This document shows positions 1 through 53,364 of a DNA stretch of 64,000 nucleotides, in pieces. The notes beneath the pieces were generated by a model. It worked only from the letters and a program-made list of their open reading frames with translations, was not told the DNA's origin and did not search any database. Location: assembly GCA_054601695.1 (NCBI GenBank), contig BAAHQB010000080.1:310001-374000 (forward strand), written 5' to 3'. Each line of letters starts with the position of its first letter. The stretch's first letter is position 1. The stretch comes from Amorphochlora amoebiformis (lineage: Eukaryota > Cercozoa > Chlorarachniophyceae). The position numbers were made by a program, and so were the translations under genes.

Positions 1-2
1 AG

Positions 3-62
<60 letters not shown>

Positions 63-141
63 TATATTATATGAAAAATAGATAAATATAATATACATAT
101 TTATATACGAAATTTATTTACATATATTATGCATAACTATT

Positions 142-199
<58 letters not shown>

Positions 200-279
200 C
201 GCATATATATTAATGTACATGCATTAATATAGATACAAATTAACATAAATGTTAAAGAAATATCTATAAATGTAACATG

Positions 280-337
<58 letters not shown>

Positions 338-440
338 CATATGTATTAATATACATATAATATGGAAGAAAGAGATGTAATATATGGAAGGAAAGAAATA
401 TGTTACACAAGCATATATACATGTTATATATATAATATAT

Positions 441-485
<45 letters not shown>

Positions 486-653
486 GTGTATAAATAGATA
501 TACATATAATATATATATATATATATACATATATATGTATTGATAAAATAAAAGATTTACGTATATGAAAAATATTATGCATAGTAATACAAAATATATG
601 TACCGGGCATATATGTCATGGATATCTTGTATACGTACATGTATCTTGGAAAA

Positions 654-700
<47 letters not shown>

Positions 701-708
701 TCGTATAT

Positions 709-742
<34 letters not shown>

Positions 743-760
743 TTATACATATATTATATC

Positions 761-800
<40 letters not shown>

Positions 801-836
801 ACAAATATGTATGTGTATATACATATTGTATTACAA

Positions 837-890
<54 letters not shown>

Positions 891-956
891 ATACGTATAT
901 ATATATATATATATATATATACATAAAATATATATAGTGTATACATATCATGTAAC
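1..956. repeat. (TA)n-rich left end, no exon recognised
   Basis: This stretch is almost wholly TA microsatellite interrupted by short AT-rich spacers. The next exon of the minus-strand Tudor gene (phase 2 after exon 957-1003) was looked for and not found. The apparent ORFs here are Tyr-Ile repeats from translating TA. Confidence 0.8.
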
Positions 957-21330
<20,374 letters not shown>

Positions 21331-21945
21331 ACAGTCATACTATGCACATAATTACACTGAAAAATATAAATTCATGTACGTGTAGTCTTGTAAAATAGTG
21401 AAAACTACATCTTGTTAACATAGGGAAAGGTCACGCATGTCACGCAGATGAAACAGTGTCCGCGTGAGAGCACCAAGCCGCTTCAAAGTGCACATGAATT
21501 CCTGCGCGAGAAAGCATGTATACTTCCATGCAAGTACGTACCTTGGGTCACGGCCTTGAGATTACATGACCTTATTGAGCGATGCGGGCTCCATCGTGAC
21601 AAAGAGTTGTGTCACATATATGGCCAACTGGATTCCGAAAACCGCTAATAAAGAGATTGTTGGTATTTCTAATTTACAGTTTCAGTTTTGAAATTAAGGA
21701 TAATTTTGGGCAAAATCACCCAGGCTCACGATTACAAACCCACAATAATATTTTGATCCGTCAATCAAACCCAAAGTTCCAACTGATCAGGGACCTGCCA
21801 GACTTGCTCCCGCCATCCGTCCTGGCTCGCCCACATTTCTTTACCCCTACGAACATACGTCAATCCCAACAAGTTGTGGATCAGATCATATTCTTCAGTC
21901 GTAGAGACGCGAAGCTTGGACGAAATTGGAAGCCAGTCAAGAAAA
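21331..21945. promoter_or_regulatory. Divergent intergenic region of the Tudor and protease genes
   Basis: This is a 615 bp mixed-composition region, almost free of TA repeats, between two oppositely oriented starts. It should hold both promoters. No TATA box or initiator can be named with confidence. A plus-strand ORF at 21448-21648 has no recognisable content. Confidence 0.55.
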
Positions 21946-27535
<5,590 letters not shown>

Positions 27536-28505
27536 TGGGCCACCTATCACTCCCCCAAATAAGATACACAACGGATATCCCCTTTAGAGTCCCGACAAGT
27601 GTAGCGCGGAAGAGTTTTTCTTGTTATAGATCATCCTCAATTGATCTGGGTCTTGCACTATGTGGTGGGGGTTGATGTCAGCTTGCTGGGTAACATCGTG
27701 TTACAACGTTGTGAGAAGGGTCGAAGGTTTGTCAACTGGCATGGGTGTGCGTCATGATCATTTTGCACATGCATTTAATATTGAAACTTGATCCGATATG
27801 ACATTGCACGTATTATTATTATTTTCTAGATTTTCAATTATGGTCTGGTTGAGTCTGGCAATCATTAGCAACTTATATATTTAGTCTAGTTAGTATTGTG
27901 ATTCAAGCGAGGGCTCGATCACTGAGTTTCAAAGCCTTGTTTTTTAACAGTATATCTAGTATAGTACAAGCTAGTAGTATATCCAACAGATACATACTAC
28001 ATGTAGTGCAAATGCAACTGCTTCAACCTAATAATCTATCACATAATGCAAGGCAGATACAATTCTTCAGTATCTCAGATCTAAATTAGTTTCGTATCCT
28101 GATGAGTTCGGCAGTCGGCGACGACTGGTATTCAACGCAGGTCGGAGTGCACTCACAAGCCCCGTATCGCAGGCAGGATTCCAGAGACCTCCGGCGGACA
28201 GCCCCGTGAACTCACTCCACCCCCTTGCCATGAAATGTCAAATATAAAATATACAACCCTTTCCCCCCGGGAAAAAAGACTATATTTATGATCACACATA
28301 ATATTTGTGCCTATTTGTACAACTCAAGGTTCGGGTTAAAGTGCAATGTAACTGGGACGGGTGGGGAAAACCCCGTGGGATCCGAAGGAGCATTTTGCGT
28401 GGGTTGTTTTGAGAGGATTAGAGGGTCATCATCCAGATATTAAGTTTCAATATCTAGATAGGAATCATCTCTAACCACTGGCCGTGACAATCAAGAGTGA
28501 CAATC
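27536..28505. other. Protease 3' region and PI31 upstream region
   Basis: This is 970 bp of mixed composition, without TA microsatellites, between the protease stop and the PI31 start. It should contain the protease 3' UTR and the PI31 promoter. Short ORFs (for example 27898-28089) show no domain. No RNA gene was recognised. Confidence 0.6.
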
Positions 28506-35090
<6,585 letters not shown>

Positions 35091-35415
35091 CAACTCGGAT
35101 GCGCCTAGAACTAGTAGCGTAGAACTAGAAGCAGTTCATGTCTTGACCAGCGTTGTAACCTCACCGATCATTGAACTACCATTCGTACTAATATAAGTAT
35201 CACGGCTCGGACTCCTAGGACTCGTCGATACGATCATCATGCCTAGATACTTATACCAAGATATACATCTTGGATGGTATCTAGGGTATCTAATCAGTAC
35301 GCAAATACTAAAATATCTAAAGTCCAAGGAACTTAGTACTACAAACTCATATGGGTTATAAATAATGAATTTGACTGTGTCGCTGTACAGAAGCAGTATT
35401 TAAAGCTAACTAGCC
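35091..35415. other. 325 bp gap between two convergent gene ends
   Basis: This gap lies between the PI31 stop and the stop of the next minus-strand gene, without TA repeats. It must hold both 3' UTRs and poly(A) sites or have them overlap. A strong 44 nt hairpin is annotated separately. Confidence 0.7.
35242..35285. terminator. Strong hairpin in the convergent gap
   Basis: CCTAGATAC (35242-35250) pairs with GTATCTAGG (35277-35285), and CCAAGAT (35256-35262) pairs with ATCTTGG (35267-35273). This gives 16 perfect pairs with a small internal loop and a 4-base apex. Because a palindrome is symmetric it would form in transcripts of both convergent genes. A role in 3' end formation is inference. 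Confidence 0.6.
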
Positions 35416-35852
35416 TCACGCCTCATCCCCGGTGTGTGAGCTCTTCTCAGCGACCCTAAACCTAGCCCCACCCTGAGTTCTAGCCTCCTCCTCAGCTTCA
35501 GCCCCAGCCCCGCTCCTTTTCACCCCGCCGTGTGTATTTGGGACATCTAGGCTGCTCACTGGGAGCGTTAATGGAGGATGAGAAGAATGTTTTATTTTAC
35601 TCAGAGCAGCTTGCTTGCTGTTTTTCACGTGCTCGGACGCGGAGGTCTCGCGCGTGTCCCTGACTTGTGGAGGAAGCCCAGGACGTGGTGGTTGTTGGGA
35701 GGTGATTGAGGCATTGAGGGGAAGTGGGGAAGTGTTAGAGAGTGATTGGGGGGTGTCTATTGTTTGTGGGTCATCAGGTAGGTCGATTTTGAAAATAAAT
35801 CTGGTTTAGGTGTGTATATCTTAAGTGTATGTATTGTATGGGTTATGTGGTA

Positions 35853-35883
<31 letters not shown>

Positions 35884-36038
35884 CTATTATTATTAATATA
35901 TATATTTATATATGTATATATTACATTATATATATTTACATCTATATATACAAAAGGACTATAAAAAATTATATATATGTATATACATGTATATATCTAT
36001 AAAATATATATATATATATATATATGTATATATCTATA

Positions 36039-36088
<50 letters not shown>

Positions 36089-36205
36089 ATATATATGTAA
36101 AAGTGTTTATGCACATTAAAAAATATATAGAAATATGCGTTTTACATGTATATATATATATATATATATATACATATGCACATATATATATATATTTTTT
36201 ATATA

Positions 36206-36254
<49 letters not shown>

Positions 36255-36270
36255 TATTATGTACATACAC

Positions 36271-36304
<34 letters not shown>

Positions 36305-36438
36305 CATACATATAAATATATACACATACATATTGTGTACATATAATACATACATATGCACTGCAATGTACATATATACACATATACATACATACATATA
36401 TATACACATATATATATACACATATGCATACATTTTAT

Positions 36439-36470
<32 letters not shown>

Positions 36471-36504
36471 CCATATCTAAATGTATATATATATATAGGT
36501 ATAG

Positions 36505-36544
<40 letters not shown>

Positions 36545-37216
36545 ATATACGTATATATATATATATATATATAATGTCATATTTATCTCTATAACGTACA
36601 GGAAATGAGATGTGATGGTGTAATATTACATACAAACTCTGCAAATAGATTTAAATAGAGAACACACACACAATATATATATATATATATATATAATATA
36701 TGTAATATATTGATATTTTATATATGTAGTAGATACCTCCCCTCGACAGTCTTCGTTTCCCTCGATGCATTGCCATAATTAGCTTCTGATACCCTTGTCT
36801 TAAGGTCCACTCTAGGGTTCAAACCCAACTGCCGCAAAAAGTTAATATTCGTTCATGCCGTTGTATGTGATATATATATATATATATATATATATTATAC
36901 CTATATATATATATTATATACCTATATATATATATATATATGTGTAAATATATACATATATATATATATATATACATATTTAACAATATATACGTATAAA
37001 ATTAGTATGTAGATATACAGAATAACGGCAAGCTTCAAGAGGAAGAGAAAGAATGAATAAATGTTTATTTTTACATATGTGTTGTATATATAAATAAATA
37101 TGTATATATATATGTGTATATATATATATACATATGTATACATTATTATATTTATATATATATTTGCTATCATACATACAAAATGCAAAATTGTCTATTA
37201 CATGTTCACATTATAC

Positions 37217-37249
<33 letters not shown>

Positions 37250-37563
37250 GTAAATGTATGTATAATATATGTATATTTATGTATATAATTTACTATTATA
37301 TACATATATATATTATATATATATATATATATTATATATGTACATATGTACATATATGTGTGTATCTATATGTATGTAATATTCTATATGTATGCATATG
37401 TCTATACTATTTATATACCGATCGAACAGTAAAGATCTGCTTTGTTCGAGTACCAAAAACTCTGAATATAAATATGTATATATATATATATAATATATAT
37501 ACATATATATATATATATATAGATAATGTGTATATTTTTATAATTGTACAACATAGATATTTT

Positions 37564-37601
<38 letters not shown>

Positions 37602-37727
37602 TATATACATAAATATATAAATATACATATATATATATGTGTGTGTATGTATATATGTGTGTATATGTATATAATATACATGCAAATATATATAAGTATA
37701 TACACACATATATATATATACAATTTA

Positions 37728-37772
<45 letters not shown>

Positions 37773-37920
37773 CATATATATGTATATATATATGTACACA
37801 CAATTCTTATAATTTTTATATGTATTTAGTCTATATATAAGAGAGGATAAGGAGAGGGAGAATGAAAAACTGAGAAATGAAAAGGATGCAATTGTAAATA
37901 CATACGTATATACATATATA

Positions 37921-37967
<47 letters not shown>

Positions 37968-38107
37968 ATATGTGTGTACATACATACATACAATATATAT
38001 ATATATATATATATGTTATATATTATATATATATATGTATATTGTATACATATTTATGTATATAGGTACACATATTTAATACATATATATATAAAAATAT
38101 ATAAATG

Positions 38108-38138
<31 letters not shown>

Positions 38139-38734
38139 TATATATAGGTATTATATATATATATATATATATATATTTTATATATTAACTAAATATACAC
38201 ATACATACATACACATAAATAATATATATATATATATATATGTATATCTATGTATTTATATATTTTACTTTGAAGTGTGTGTTGTTTGTAAATATATAGG
38301 TATGAAGTTATCTGCATAAGTACATAGTTGTTACCTTGACTCAACGAAGAAATCGCACTCTATATGGGAAAATCTAAACATATATAAGCAATGTATACAT
38401 GTATTATATACATATATATTTACCTCTTTGGTTTTTGTTGTTTGGAAAATGTGTATGTACTCTATATATATATATATGTATATATATATATAGATTATAT
38501 ACAAGCATAGAAATATTACGTATATAAATATGTAATATATATATATATATATAGCATATACCCGTCAAGAAGTGTTTGAGCTTCGAGCTTCTTCTTTGCC
38601 TGTTCGAAGAACGTTCGCACCTGGATATAATGCATATACATATATATATATATATAAATATATATATATATATGTATATATGCATATATATATATATATA
38701 ATATCCTAAATATATATATACATATATAATATCT

Positions 38735-38771
<37 letters not shown>

Positions 38772-38870
38772 TGCATTATATGCAGGTGTGAACGTTCTTC
38801 GGACGGGCAAAGACATAACATATTTATGTATAATATATATGTATATGTAAACATACAAACATGTAATATT

Positions 38871-38942
<72 letters not shown>

Positions 38943-38943
38943 C

Positions 38944-38974
<31 letters not shown>

Positions 38975-39418
38975 TATAATGTACATATATCATATATAAT
39001 ATTTACATATATATATATATTATATGTGTATATATATATAATATATATATATGGATATATTTATATATATATTATACAATGTATATAACATATATATGTA
39101 TGTATATATATGTATATACATATATCTATTACACGTTTTTATATATATATATATACATATATATTACACATAGATATATTATGTACTACATATATAATTG
39201 TATATATACTATACGTTCATATTTATATTTATACATGTATATATTTTATATATATGTATATATGTATATGTATATATATAATATATATATATATGTATAT
39301 ATGTATATGTATATACATACAATACATGTACACATCATACATGTTTATAACATTTTTGCATGCATCCATACATTATACATGAGTTTTTTACATAGACATA
39401 TATACTATATGAATTCAC

Positions 39419-39449
<31 letters not shown>

Positions 39450-39466
39450 CATATATATACAAACAT

Positions 39467-39514
<48 letters not shown>

Positions 39515-39651
39515 TAAGTATATATATGTGTATATATATATATATATTTACATAAATATATTTCTATATATGTGTACATACCTATTATATACAATACATG
39601 CGTATGTGCACATACTTATTATATAGATTACATACCTATATACACATACGC

Positions 39652-39696
<45 letters not shown>

Positions 39697-40032
39697 TCAT
39701 ATATACCGCTGATACAAAGCCCTTCACTTCGCCCAAGGGGACCGTTGCCACCTTACCCTCGCTGCTAAATCTGTGTGTATATGTGTATATATATGTATAT
39801 ATATACATACATATATATATATGTATATATATAGACATATACATAAATATATATAAATATATATATACATAAATATGCATATATATATATATATATATAT
39901 GTATATACATATATATATATATATATAAATATATATACATATATACATATATATAAATATATATTATGGATGTGATATCATTAAAATATATGTCGAGGAT
40001 ATGAATGCACATTTGTGTACAAATATATATAA

Positions 40033-40128
<96 letters not shown>

Positions 40129-40212
40129 TGTGTACATATATATATATATACATATATATATAGATATATTATAAATATACATATATATGTAGATGTATAT
40201 TCATATTTATAC

Positions 40213-40278
<66 letters not shown>

Positions 40279-40666
40279 TACATATATTTATATAGATATA
40301 TATATATATATGTGCATTGTATATGATATATAAATAATATTCATATACTATGCATGCAACGTATATATATATATATATATGTATATATGGAGAAAAAATA
40401 TCAACAGCATATTTAACTATAAGTACATAACTTTATGACCATCAGTTAACGGTTCCAATAATAAACACATTCAATAAATGATTTATACCTATATATAGAT
40501 ATATATATATATACATATTATGTATGTATGTATATAATACAAAAAATACATATATATATATGTATATGATATGTACATATAGTGTTTTATATACCGAAGA
40601 TCACAAGGAAACCTAATTGTTCCAATCCCTAGCGTTACCGGTACACTTCGACCCTGCTTCAGCTGC

Positions 40667-40697
<31 letters not shown>

Positions 40698-40808
40698 GTT
40701 TTATAATATATATATATATATATATATGCTTTTCTACATACACATATACACATATAGGCACTTCGACTGTTTTAGCCGCCCGTATGCAATATATATATAT
40801 ATATATAT

Positions 40809-40865
<57 letters not shown>

Positions 40866-40877
40866 TAACATAATATA

Positions 40878-40925
<48 letters not shown>

Positions 40926-41017
40926 ACACTTTTGCTACTGCAACAACATATATGTATATACATCTGTATACTTCGTCTCTGAGTCTTTGCAGCCTAAATA
41001 CAATATATATATATATT

Positions 41018-41078
<61 letters not shown>

Positions 41079-41206
41079 TCTGGTGCCTTAATTGCTTAAA
41101 TTTCTATATTTATAGTGTATATATATACCCATATATACATATAATATATAATGTATATATGTTTACATATGTATAATATTGATACTTGCAGGTATATAAT
41201 CGCGTA

Positions 41207-41264
<58 letters not shown>

Positions 41265-41783
41265 TGAAAGCCACTCCTTTAAGCGTGGATCCGCATTTTC
41301 CTAATATATACATATATAATATATATATATATATAGCAATATCCATGTATAAAATGAGAGAGAGAATAGAGAGACAACAGAGAAAGAACTGAAAAAGACA
41401 GGAGAGAAAGAGAGAGAAGAGACAGTGGAGAGAAACAGAAAGAGAGACGGAGGTGATAGCGAATCAAACATACATAAACGTACATATCACGTGCAATAGT
41501 GCATATCCACGCGTATCATATGCACATGTACACTAATCCATTACCCCGCAGAGCGTTCTATGGACTTGCAAGAAGGTCTCCGCCCTTAGTACTTCGGGCG
41601 GGATGTGCGGCAGAACGAACGGATTTTTGCTGGAATTAGGTAAAATAGCTTGAATTGAGGATATTTTTCCAAGCTTTAGATATATACGTTTATATGTATT
41701 TGCCACGTATAAATATGTACATATGTATAAGTACGTCGTCATCATACCTTACTATTCATACATATCGTATGTATCATATACAC

Positions 41784-41835
<52 letters not shown>

Positions 41836-42162
41836 TATGTATACCGAATATATACCAATCCCCATATCTTCTCATCTCATAAAATACACAAGATACTGTC
41901 ATAGACCCATTAAATGGGTAAAAATCAGATAAAAGGGTAGGGTTAGGATTTCGGTTACACTTGGGGTTCTTGGGTTTGGGTTAGGAATGGTAGATTAACC
42001 TAATTTCATGAAACCAGGCTAAAAGAAGGCGATCGCGTGCTTCTCCTTGGACAGACATCTGAATGCTAACCTATGGTAGTATTATTTGCGCATGTTAGAT
42101 ACGTGGGTATGTATGCACTATAAGTTTGCTATGTATGCAGATGCTGTGTGTCTGCATGTAAA

Positions 42163-42193
<31 letters not shown>

Positions 42194-42197
42194 AATG

Positions 42198-42228
<31 letters not shown>

Positions 42229-42277
42229 GCATATATATATATATATATATACATGTATATTTTTTATGTATATATTC

Positions 42278-42312
<35 letters not shown>

Positions 42313-42461
42313 GTGTGTGTGTAAATATATATATATTCATTTATATATGTGTGCGTGTGTATCAATGTTCCTACATGGCTTCCACCGCGGTCATAAAAGC
42401 AGTCTAAGGCGATCACTCGATTTGGATCCTCTGGGTATACTACCTGAAAATGCATATGATA

Positions 42462-42509
<48 letters not shown>

Positions 42510-42647
42510 ACACATATAAATGTATGTGCATATCTCGATTCATACCCACTGGGTATACCAGCTGAAAATTCATGTATTATATATATACATATATATATAT
42601 ACATATAAATAGATATATATATATTATATATTTATATATATATATAC

Positions 42648-42702
<55 letters not shown>

Positions 42703-42709
42703 ATATATA

Positions 42710-42781
<72 letters not shown>

Positions 42782-43127
42782 CTATCTATATATATATATA
42801 TATATATATAAACATATAATAGAGAGAAAAGAGAGAGAGTGAACAGAGATTTCGAGGTAGAGAAAAGAGATTTTCGAGAGAGTGAAAAGAGATTCCGAGA
42901 CTGTGAAAAGGAGATTTTGAGAACGACAAATAAGAGACTTGGAGAGAGAAAGAAAAGATGTTAACTTTCAAGATGGAGCAAAGAGATTGAGAAGAAAAGA
43001 AACTTCGGGAAAGTTTGAGAAATCGAGAGAGTAAGAGTGTCGACTTTCCATCCCCGTAACTTGGGTGCTAATTTTGAGTGTGAAACGGATGATTTAATTT
43101 TCTTCGTCGGTGTAACAGAGGCCTGTA

Positions 43128-43164
<37 letters not shown>

Positions 43165-43165
43165 G

Positions 43166-43215
<50 letters not shown>

Positions 43216-43237
43216 ATATGTATATATATATGTATAT

Positions 43238-43268
<31 letters not shown>

Positions 43269-43334
43269 ATGTATATATATTCAATACGTATTAATATATA
43301 TGTATATATATTATATATATATATATATTATATA

Positions 43335-43381
<47 letters not shown>

Positions 43382-43452
43382 TTGTATACTACATGTATAT
43401 AATATATATATATATATTTATGTATGTATATATATATATATATTTATGTATG

Positions 43453-43493
<41 letters not shown>

Positions 43494-43563
43494 ATGTTTA
43501 TGAATAGATTTGGGAATATTTAGATATATTTAGATACATCCATACATATAAGTATACACACAT

Positions 43564-43606
<43 letters not shown>

Positions 43607-43620
43607 CACAAATAAATATT

Positions 43621-43658
<38 letters not shown>

Positions 43659-43780
43659 ATATATATGTACATAAATATTAAGTATATTACTACTTGCACA
43701 TCTCGAGGACGTTTCAAACCTGCACTCTGGCCTCCCTGAATATATGTGTACAATTTGTGTAATATAGTGTACAATTTGTG

Positions 43781-43826
<46 letters not shown>

Positions 43827-43889
43827 CATACATATATATATATATATATTATATATATACATATATTTAAAAAGGAAAAAACATTTACA

Positions 43890-43920
<31 letters not shown>

Positions 43921-43999
43921 GTATGCAATACATGTACATATGATAGTATAAGTATATGTATACACGTATACAAAATGTATACATATACCTGTTTATATT

Positions 44000-44041
<42 letters not shown>

Positions 44042-44048
44042 ATATATA

Positions 44049-44124
<76 letters not shown>

Positions 44125-44150
44125 ATATTATATATATATGTATACATACA

Positions 44151-44193
<43 letters not shown>

Positions 44194-44267
44194 ACATACT
44201 GTATATACACACCAAAAGTATAGATAAAAACAATATATATATATATATATATATATAAATGTACATA

Positions 44268-44313
<46 letters not shown>

Positions 44314-44336
44314 TATGGATATACCTGTTTATATTA

Positions 44337-44367
<31 letters not shown>

Positions 44368-44389
44368 GTATATATATATTTATATATAC

Positions 44390-44459
<70 letters not shown>

Positions 44460-44494
44460 ACATACTGTATATACACACCAAAAGTATAGATAAA

Positions 44495-44537
<43 letters not shown>

Positions 44538-44585
44538 GTATATATACATATATATATGTATATATATATAAATGTACATATACTA

Positions 44586-44624
<39 letters not shown>

Positions 44625-44684
44625 GTATGTACGAATGTTTATACAACTATGTGAATAAATATTCACTGTTTGTACGCATGTATA

Positions 44685-44746
<62 letters not shown>

Positions 44747-44748
44747 CA

Positions 44749-44780
<32 letters not shown>

Positions 44781-44857
44781 GATATGCACACCTCTATGAT
44801 CTTAAGAGAAGAAGGGTTTGGGACGGTCTGATACATGTATTGTTCATATATATGCAA
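35416..44857 (-). CDS. Unrecognised protein, 15 exons, 355 residues
   Basis: Exons 5' to 3' are 44792-44857, 43694-43735, 43045-43122, 42375-42443, 42000-42058, 41545-41629, 41263-41300, 40595-40666, 39707-39764, 38562-38620, 38424-38461, 38335-38359, 37419-37461, 36737-36828 and 35416-35659 (TGA). They total 1068 nt, divisible by three, with all phases matching. I do not recognise the family. The N-terminus is Lys/Arg-rich (GLKRPRD, TPTKKIK), suggesting nuclear localisation. The middle is well ordered: [60 protein letters not shown], then a helical [12 protein letters not shown]. The last exon is disordered, Ser/Pro then acidic. Start alternatives are ATG at 44857 or 44836. The exon at 42000-42058 also begins ATG but has an acceptor (CATTCAG) and follows in phase, so I keep it internal. 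Several introns carry partial copies of their neighbouring exons. Confidence 0.65.
38562..38812. repeat. Inverted copy of an exon start and its acceptor
   Basis: The acceptor and first ~30 bases of minus-strand exon 38562-38620 reappear in the opposite orientation at about 38772-38812, with around five mismatches in 40. Both carry GCATTATAT, then CAG, then GTGYGAACGTTCTTCG. The spacer is TA-rich. Confidence 0.88.
40595..40998 (-). repeat. Exon start with three decaying upstream copies
   Basis: The 5' part of minus-strand exon 40595-40666 has partial copies at about 40756-40782, 40922-40946 and 40966-40998, all in the intron upstream of it on the minus strand. Shared words include CACTTCGA and AGCYGCC (plus-strand view). 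All copies lie between TA tracts and have lost the reading frame. Confidence 0.75.
42375..42574 (-). repeat. Exon start duplicated in the preceding intron
   Basis: Exon 42375-42443 begins after TTTTCAG with GTAGTATACCCAGAGG. A copy at about 42533-42574 reads TTTTCAG then CTGGTATACCCAGTGG and ATGAATCGAG, then runs into TA repeat without a donor. Confidence 0.85.
43985..44505. repeat. ~270-340 bp tandem duplication in the first intron
   Basis: A 45-48 bp unique block (CATACTGTATATACACACCA onward) occurs identically at about 44190-44236 and 44460-44503, and CCTGTTTATATTATACATAT precedes each copy (about 43988 and 44323). Copies this similar inside otherwise unstable TA sequence point to a recent event. 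Confidence 0.85.
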
Positions 44858-52373
<7,516 letters not shown>

Positions 52374-52400
52374 CTTCACAACCTAATATACATTTATATA

Positions 52401-52445
<45 letters not shown>

Positions 52446-52482
52446 TATTTACCTACGGAGAGATCATGTATATAATATCCAC

Positions 52483-52539
<57 letters not shown>

Positions 52540-52740
52540 ATACATATATATATATATATAGATTGTATGTATACATATACACATATATAACCCGAACCCT
52601 AACCTAAACTAATCCTATCCCTAACACTAAGAGTAACCCAAAACGTACCCTACTCTAGCCCTCTCCCTTTCCCTAACCCCAACCCAAACTCCAATCGTAC
52701 CTTGATTCATCGAGTCTCTCTCTCTCTCTCTCTCTCTATG

Positions 52741-52773
<33 letters not shown>

Positions 52774-53117
52774 CATACATTTACCATACCTCTTTTTGAT
52801 TTATCGCACATATAACTGTCTACATCCCCAACCAGCCTTACCGACAGCACTACGCAACCTCCTTGGAAAACTTTCTTTCCTACCCAAGAAAACTGAACCA
52901 GTATCCCCATTCCATATCCTCCCTATCCCATATCCGCGCGAAGTCCTTGCTCTTCCGGAAGCTCGGCATACGGCGGAATCTCTCTCCCATCAATACATCA
53001 GCCCAAAATAGGACAAGAAGAATACCAAGTCGGCTCATAGCTAATCTCTTCAATATACCTTCATGTTTTCCATGCTAGAAGGTCGGGAGAGGACGGGAGT
53101 GGCCGCGGGAAGCGAGG
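52374..53117. promoter_or_regulatory. Divergent region between Cys-rich gene and aldehyde dehydrogenase
   Basis: TA tracts occur to 52560. Then come degenerate CCCTAA-type repeats (about 52590-52690), a (CT)n run (52712-52737) and, from about 52790, mixed sequence. Both promoters are expected here. Overlapping ORFs at 52796-53078 in two frames show no domain. Confidence 0.5.
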
Positions 53118-53343
53118 TTGGTGCCTCCCGGTCAGCCATCGTATCAGCGTCCAGAACTTAACTCTGCGGCCCACAGCTTGCTACCCGGTAGTAACGGGGA
53201 TGCGAAAAGAGAAATCCCGATAGTGTCCGATAGTAACGGGGGTTATCGTAGATCGATTGCCGTATCACAAGATGATGTTGACAAGGCTCATCGCTGCACG
53301 GAGTCGCTCACTCCGGCGTTCCCATACGGTTTTGTCGGGTGGG
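53118..53343 (+). other. Possible first exon of the aldehyde dehydrogenase gene
   Basis: An ATG at 53118 opens 75 codons that end at a textbook donor, GTAAGT at 53344. If the next AG (CTAAG, ending 53364) is the acceptor, the join enters the aldehyde dehydrogenase frame in phase, with an intron of only 21 nt. The encoded sequence (VPPGQPSYQRPELN, then a Ser/Gly-rich part) is not an ALDH domain. Frame agreement alone has a one-in-three chance of arising by accident, so support is modest. The alternative is an untranslated leader or an undetected exon further upstream. Confidence 0.35.
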
Positions 53344-53364
53344 GTAAGTATGGAGGATACTAAG

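Noticed and set aside
21448-21648. Plus-strand ORF of 66 codons in the divergent promoter region
   Set aside because: No domain, no splice link to either gene, and the region must hold two promoters.
27898-28089. Plus-strand ORF of 63 codons between protease and PI31 genes
   Set aside because: No recognisable content. It lies in what should be 3' UTR or promoter.
37830-37893. Plus-strand exon coding [17 protein letters not shown]
   Set aside because: GA-rich composition, wrong strand for the surrounding gene, and no phase-compatible partner.
41545-42058. Prp18-like splicing factor call for the gene at 35416-44857
   Set aside because: A weak resemblance of the helical middle part, but the diagnostic GNAPWPIGVT-type motif of that family is absent.
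43037-43294. Plus-strand ORF beginning [18 protein letters not shown]
   Set aside because: It is the antisense of the minus-strand exon 43045-43122, which has both splice sites and fits the phase of its neighbours.
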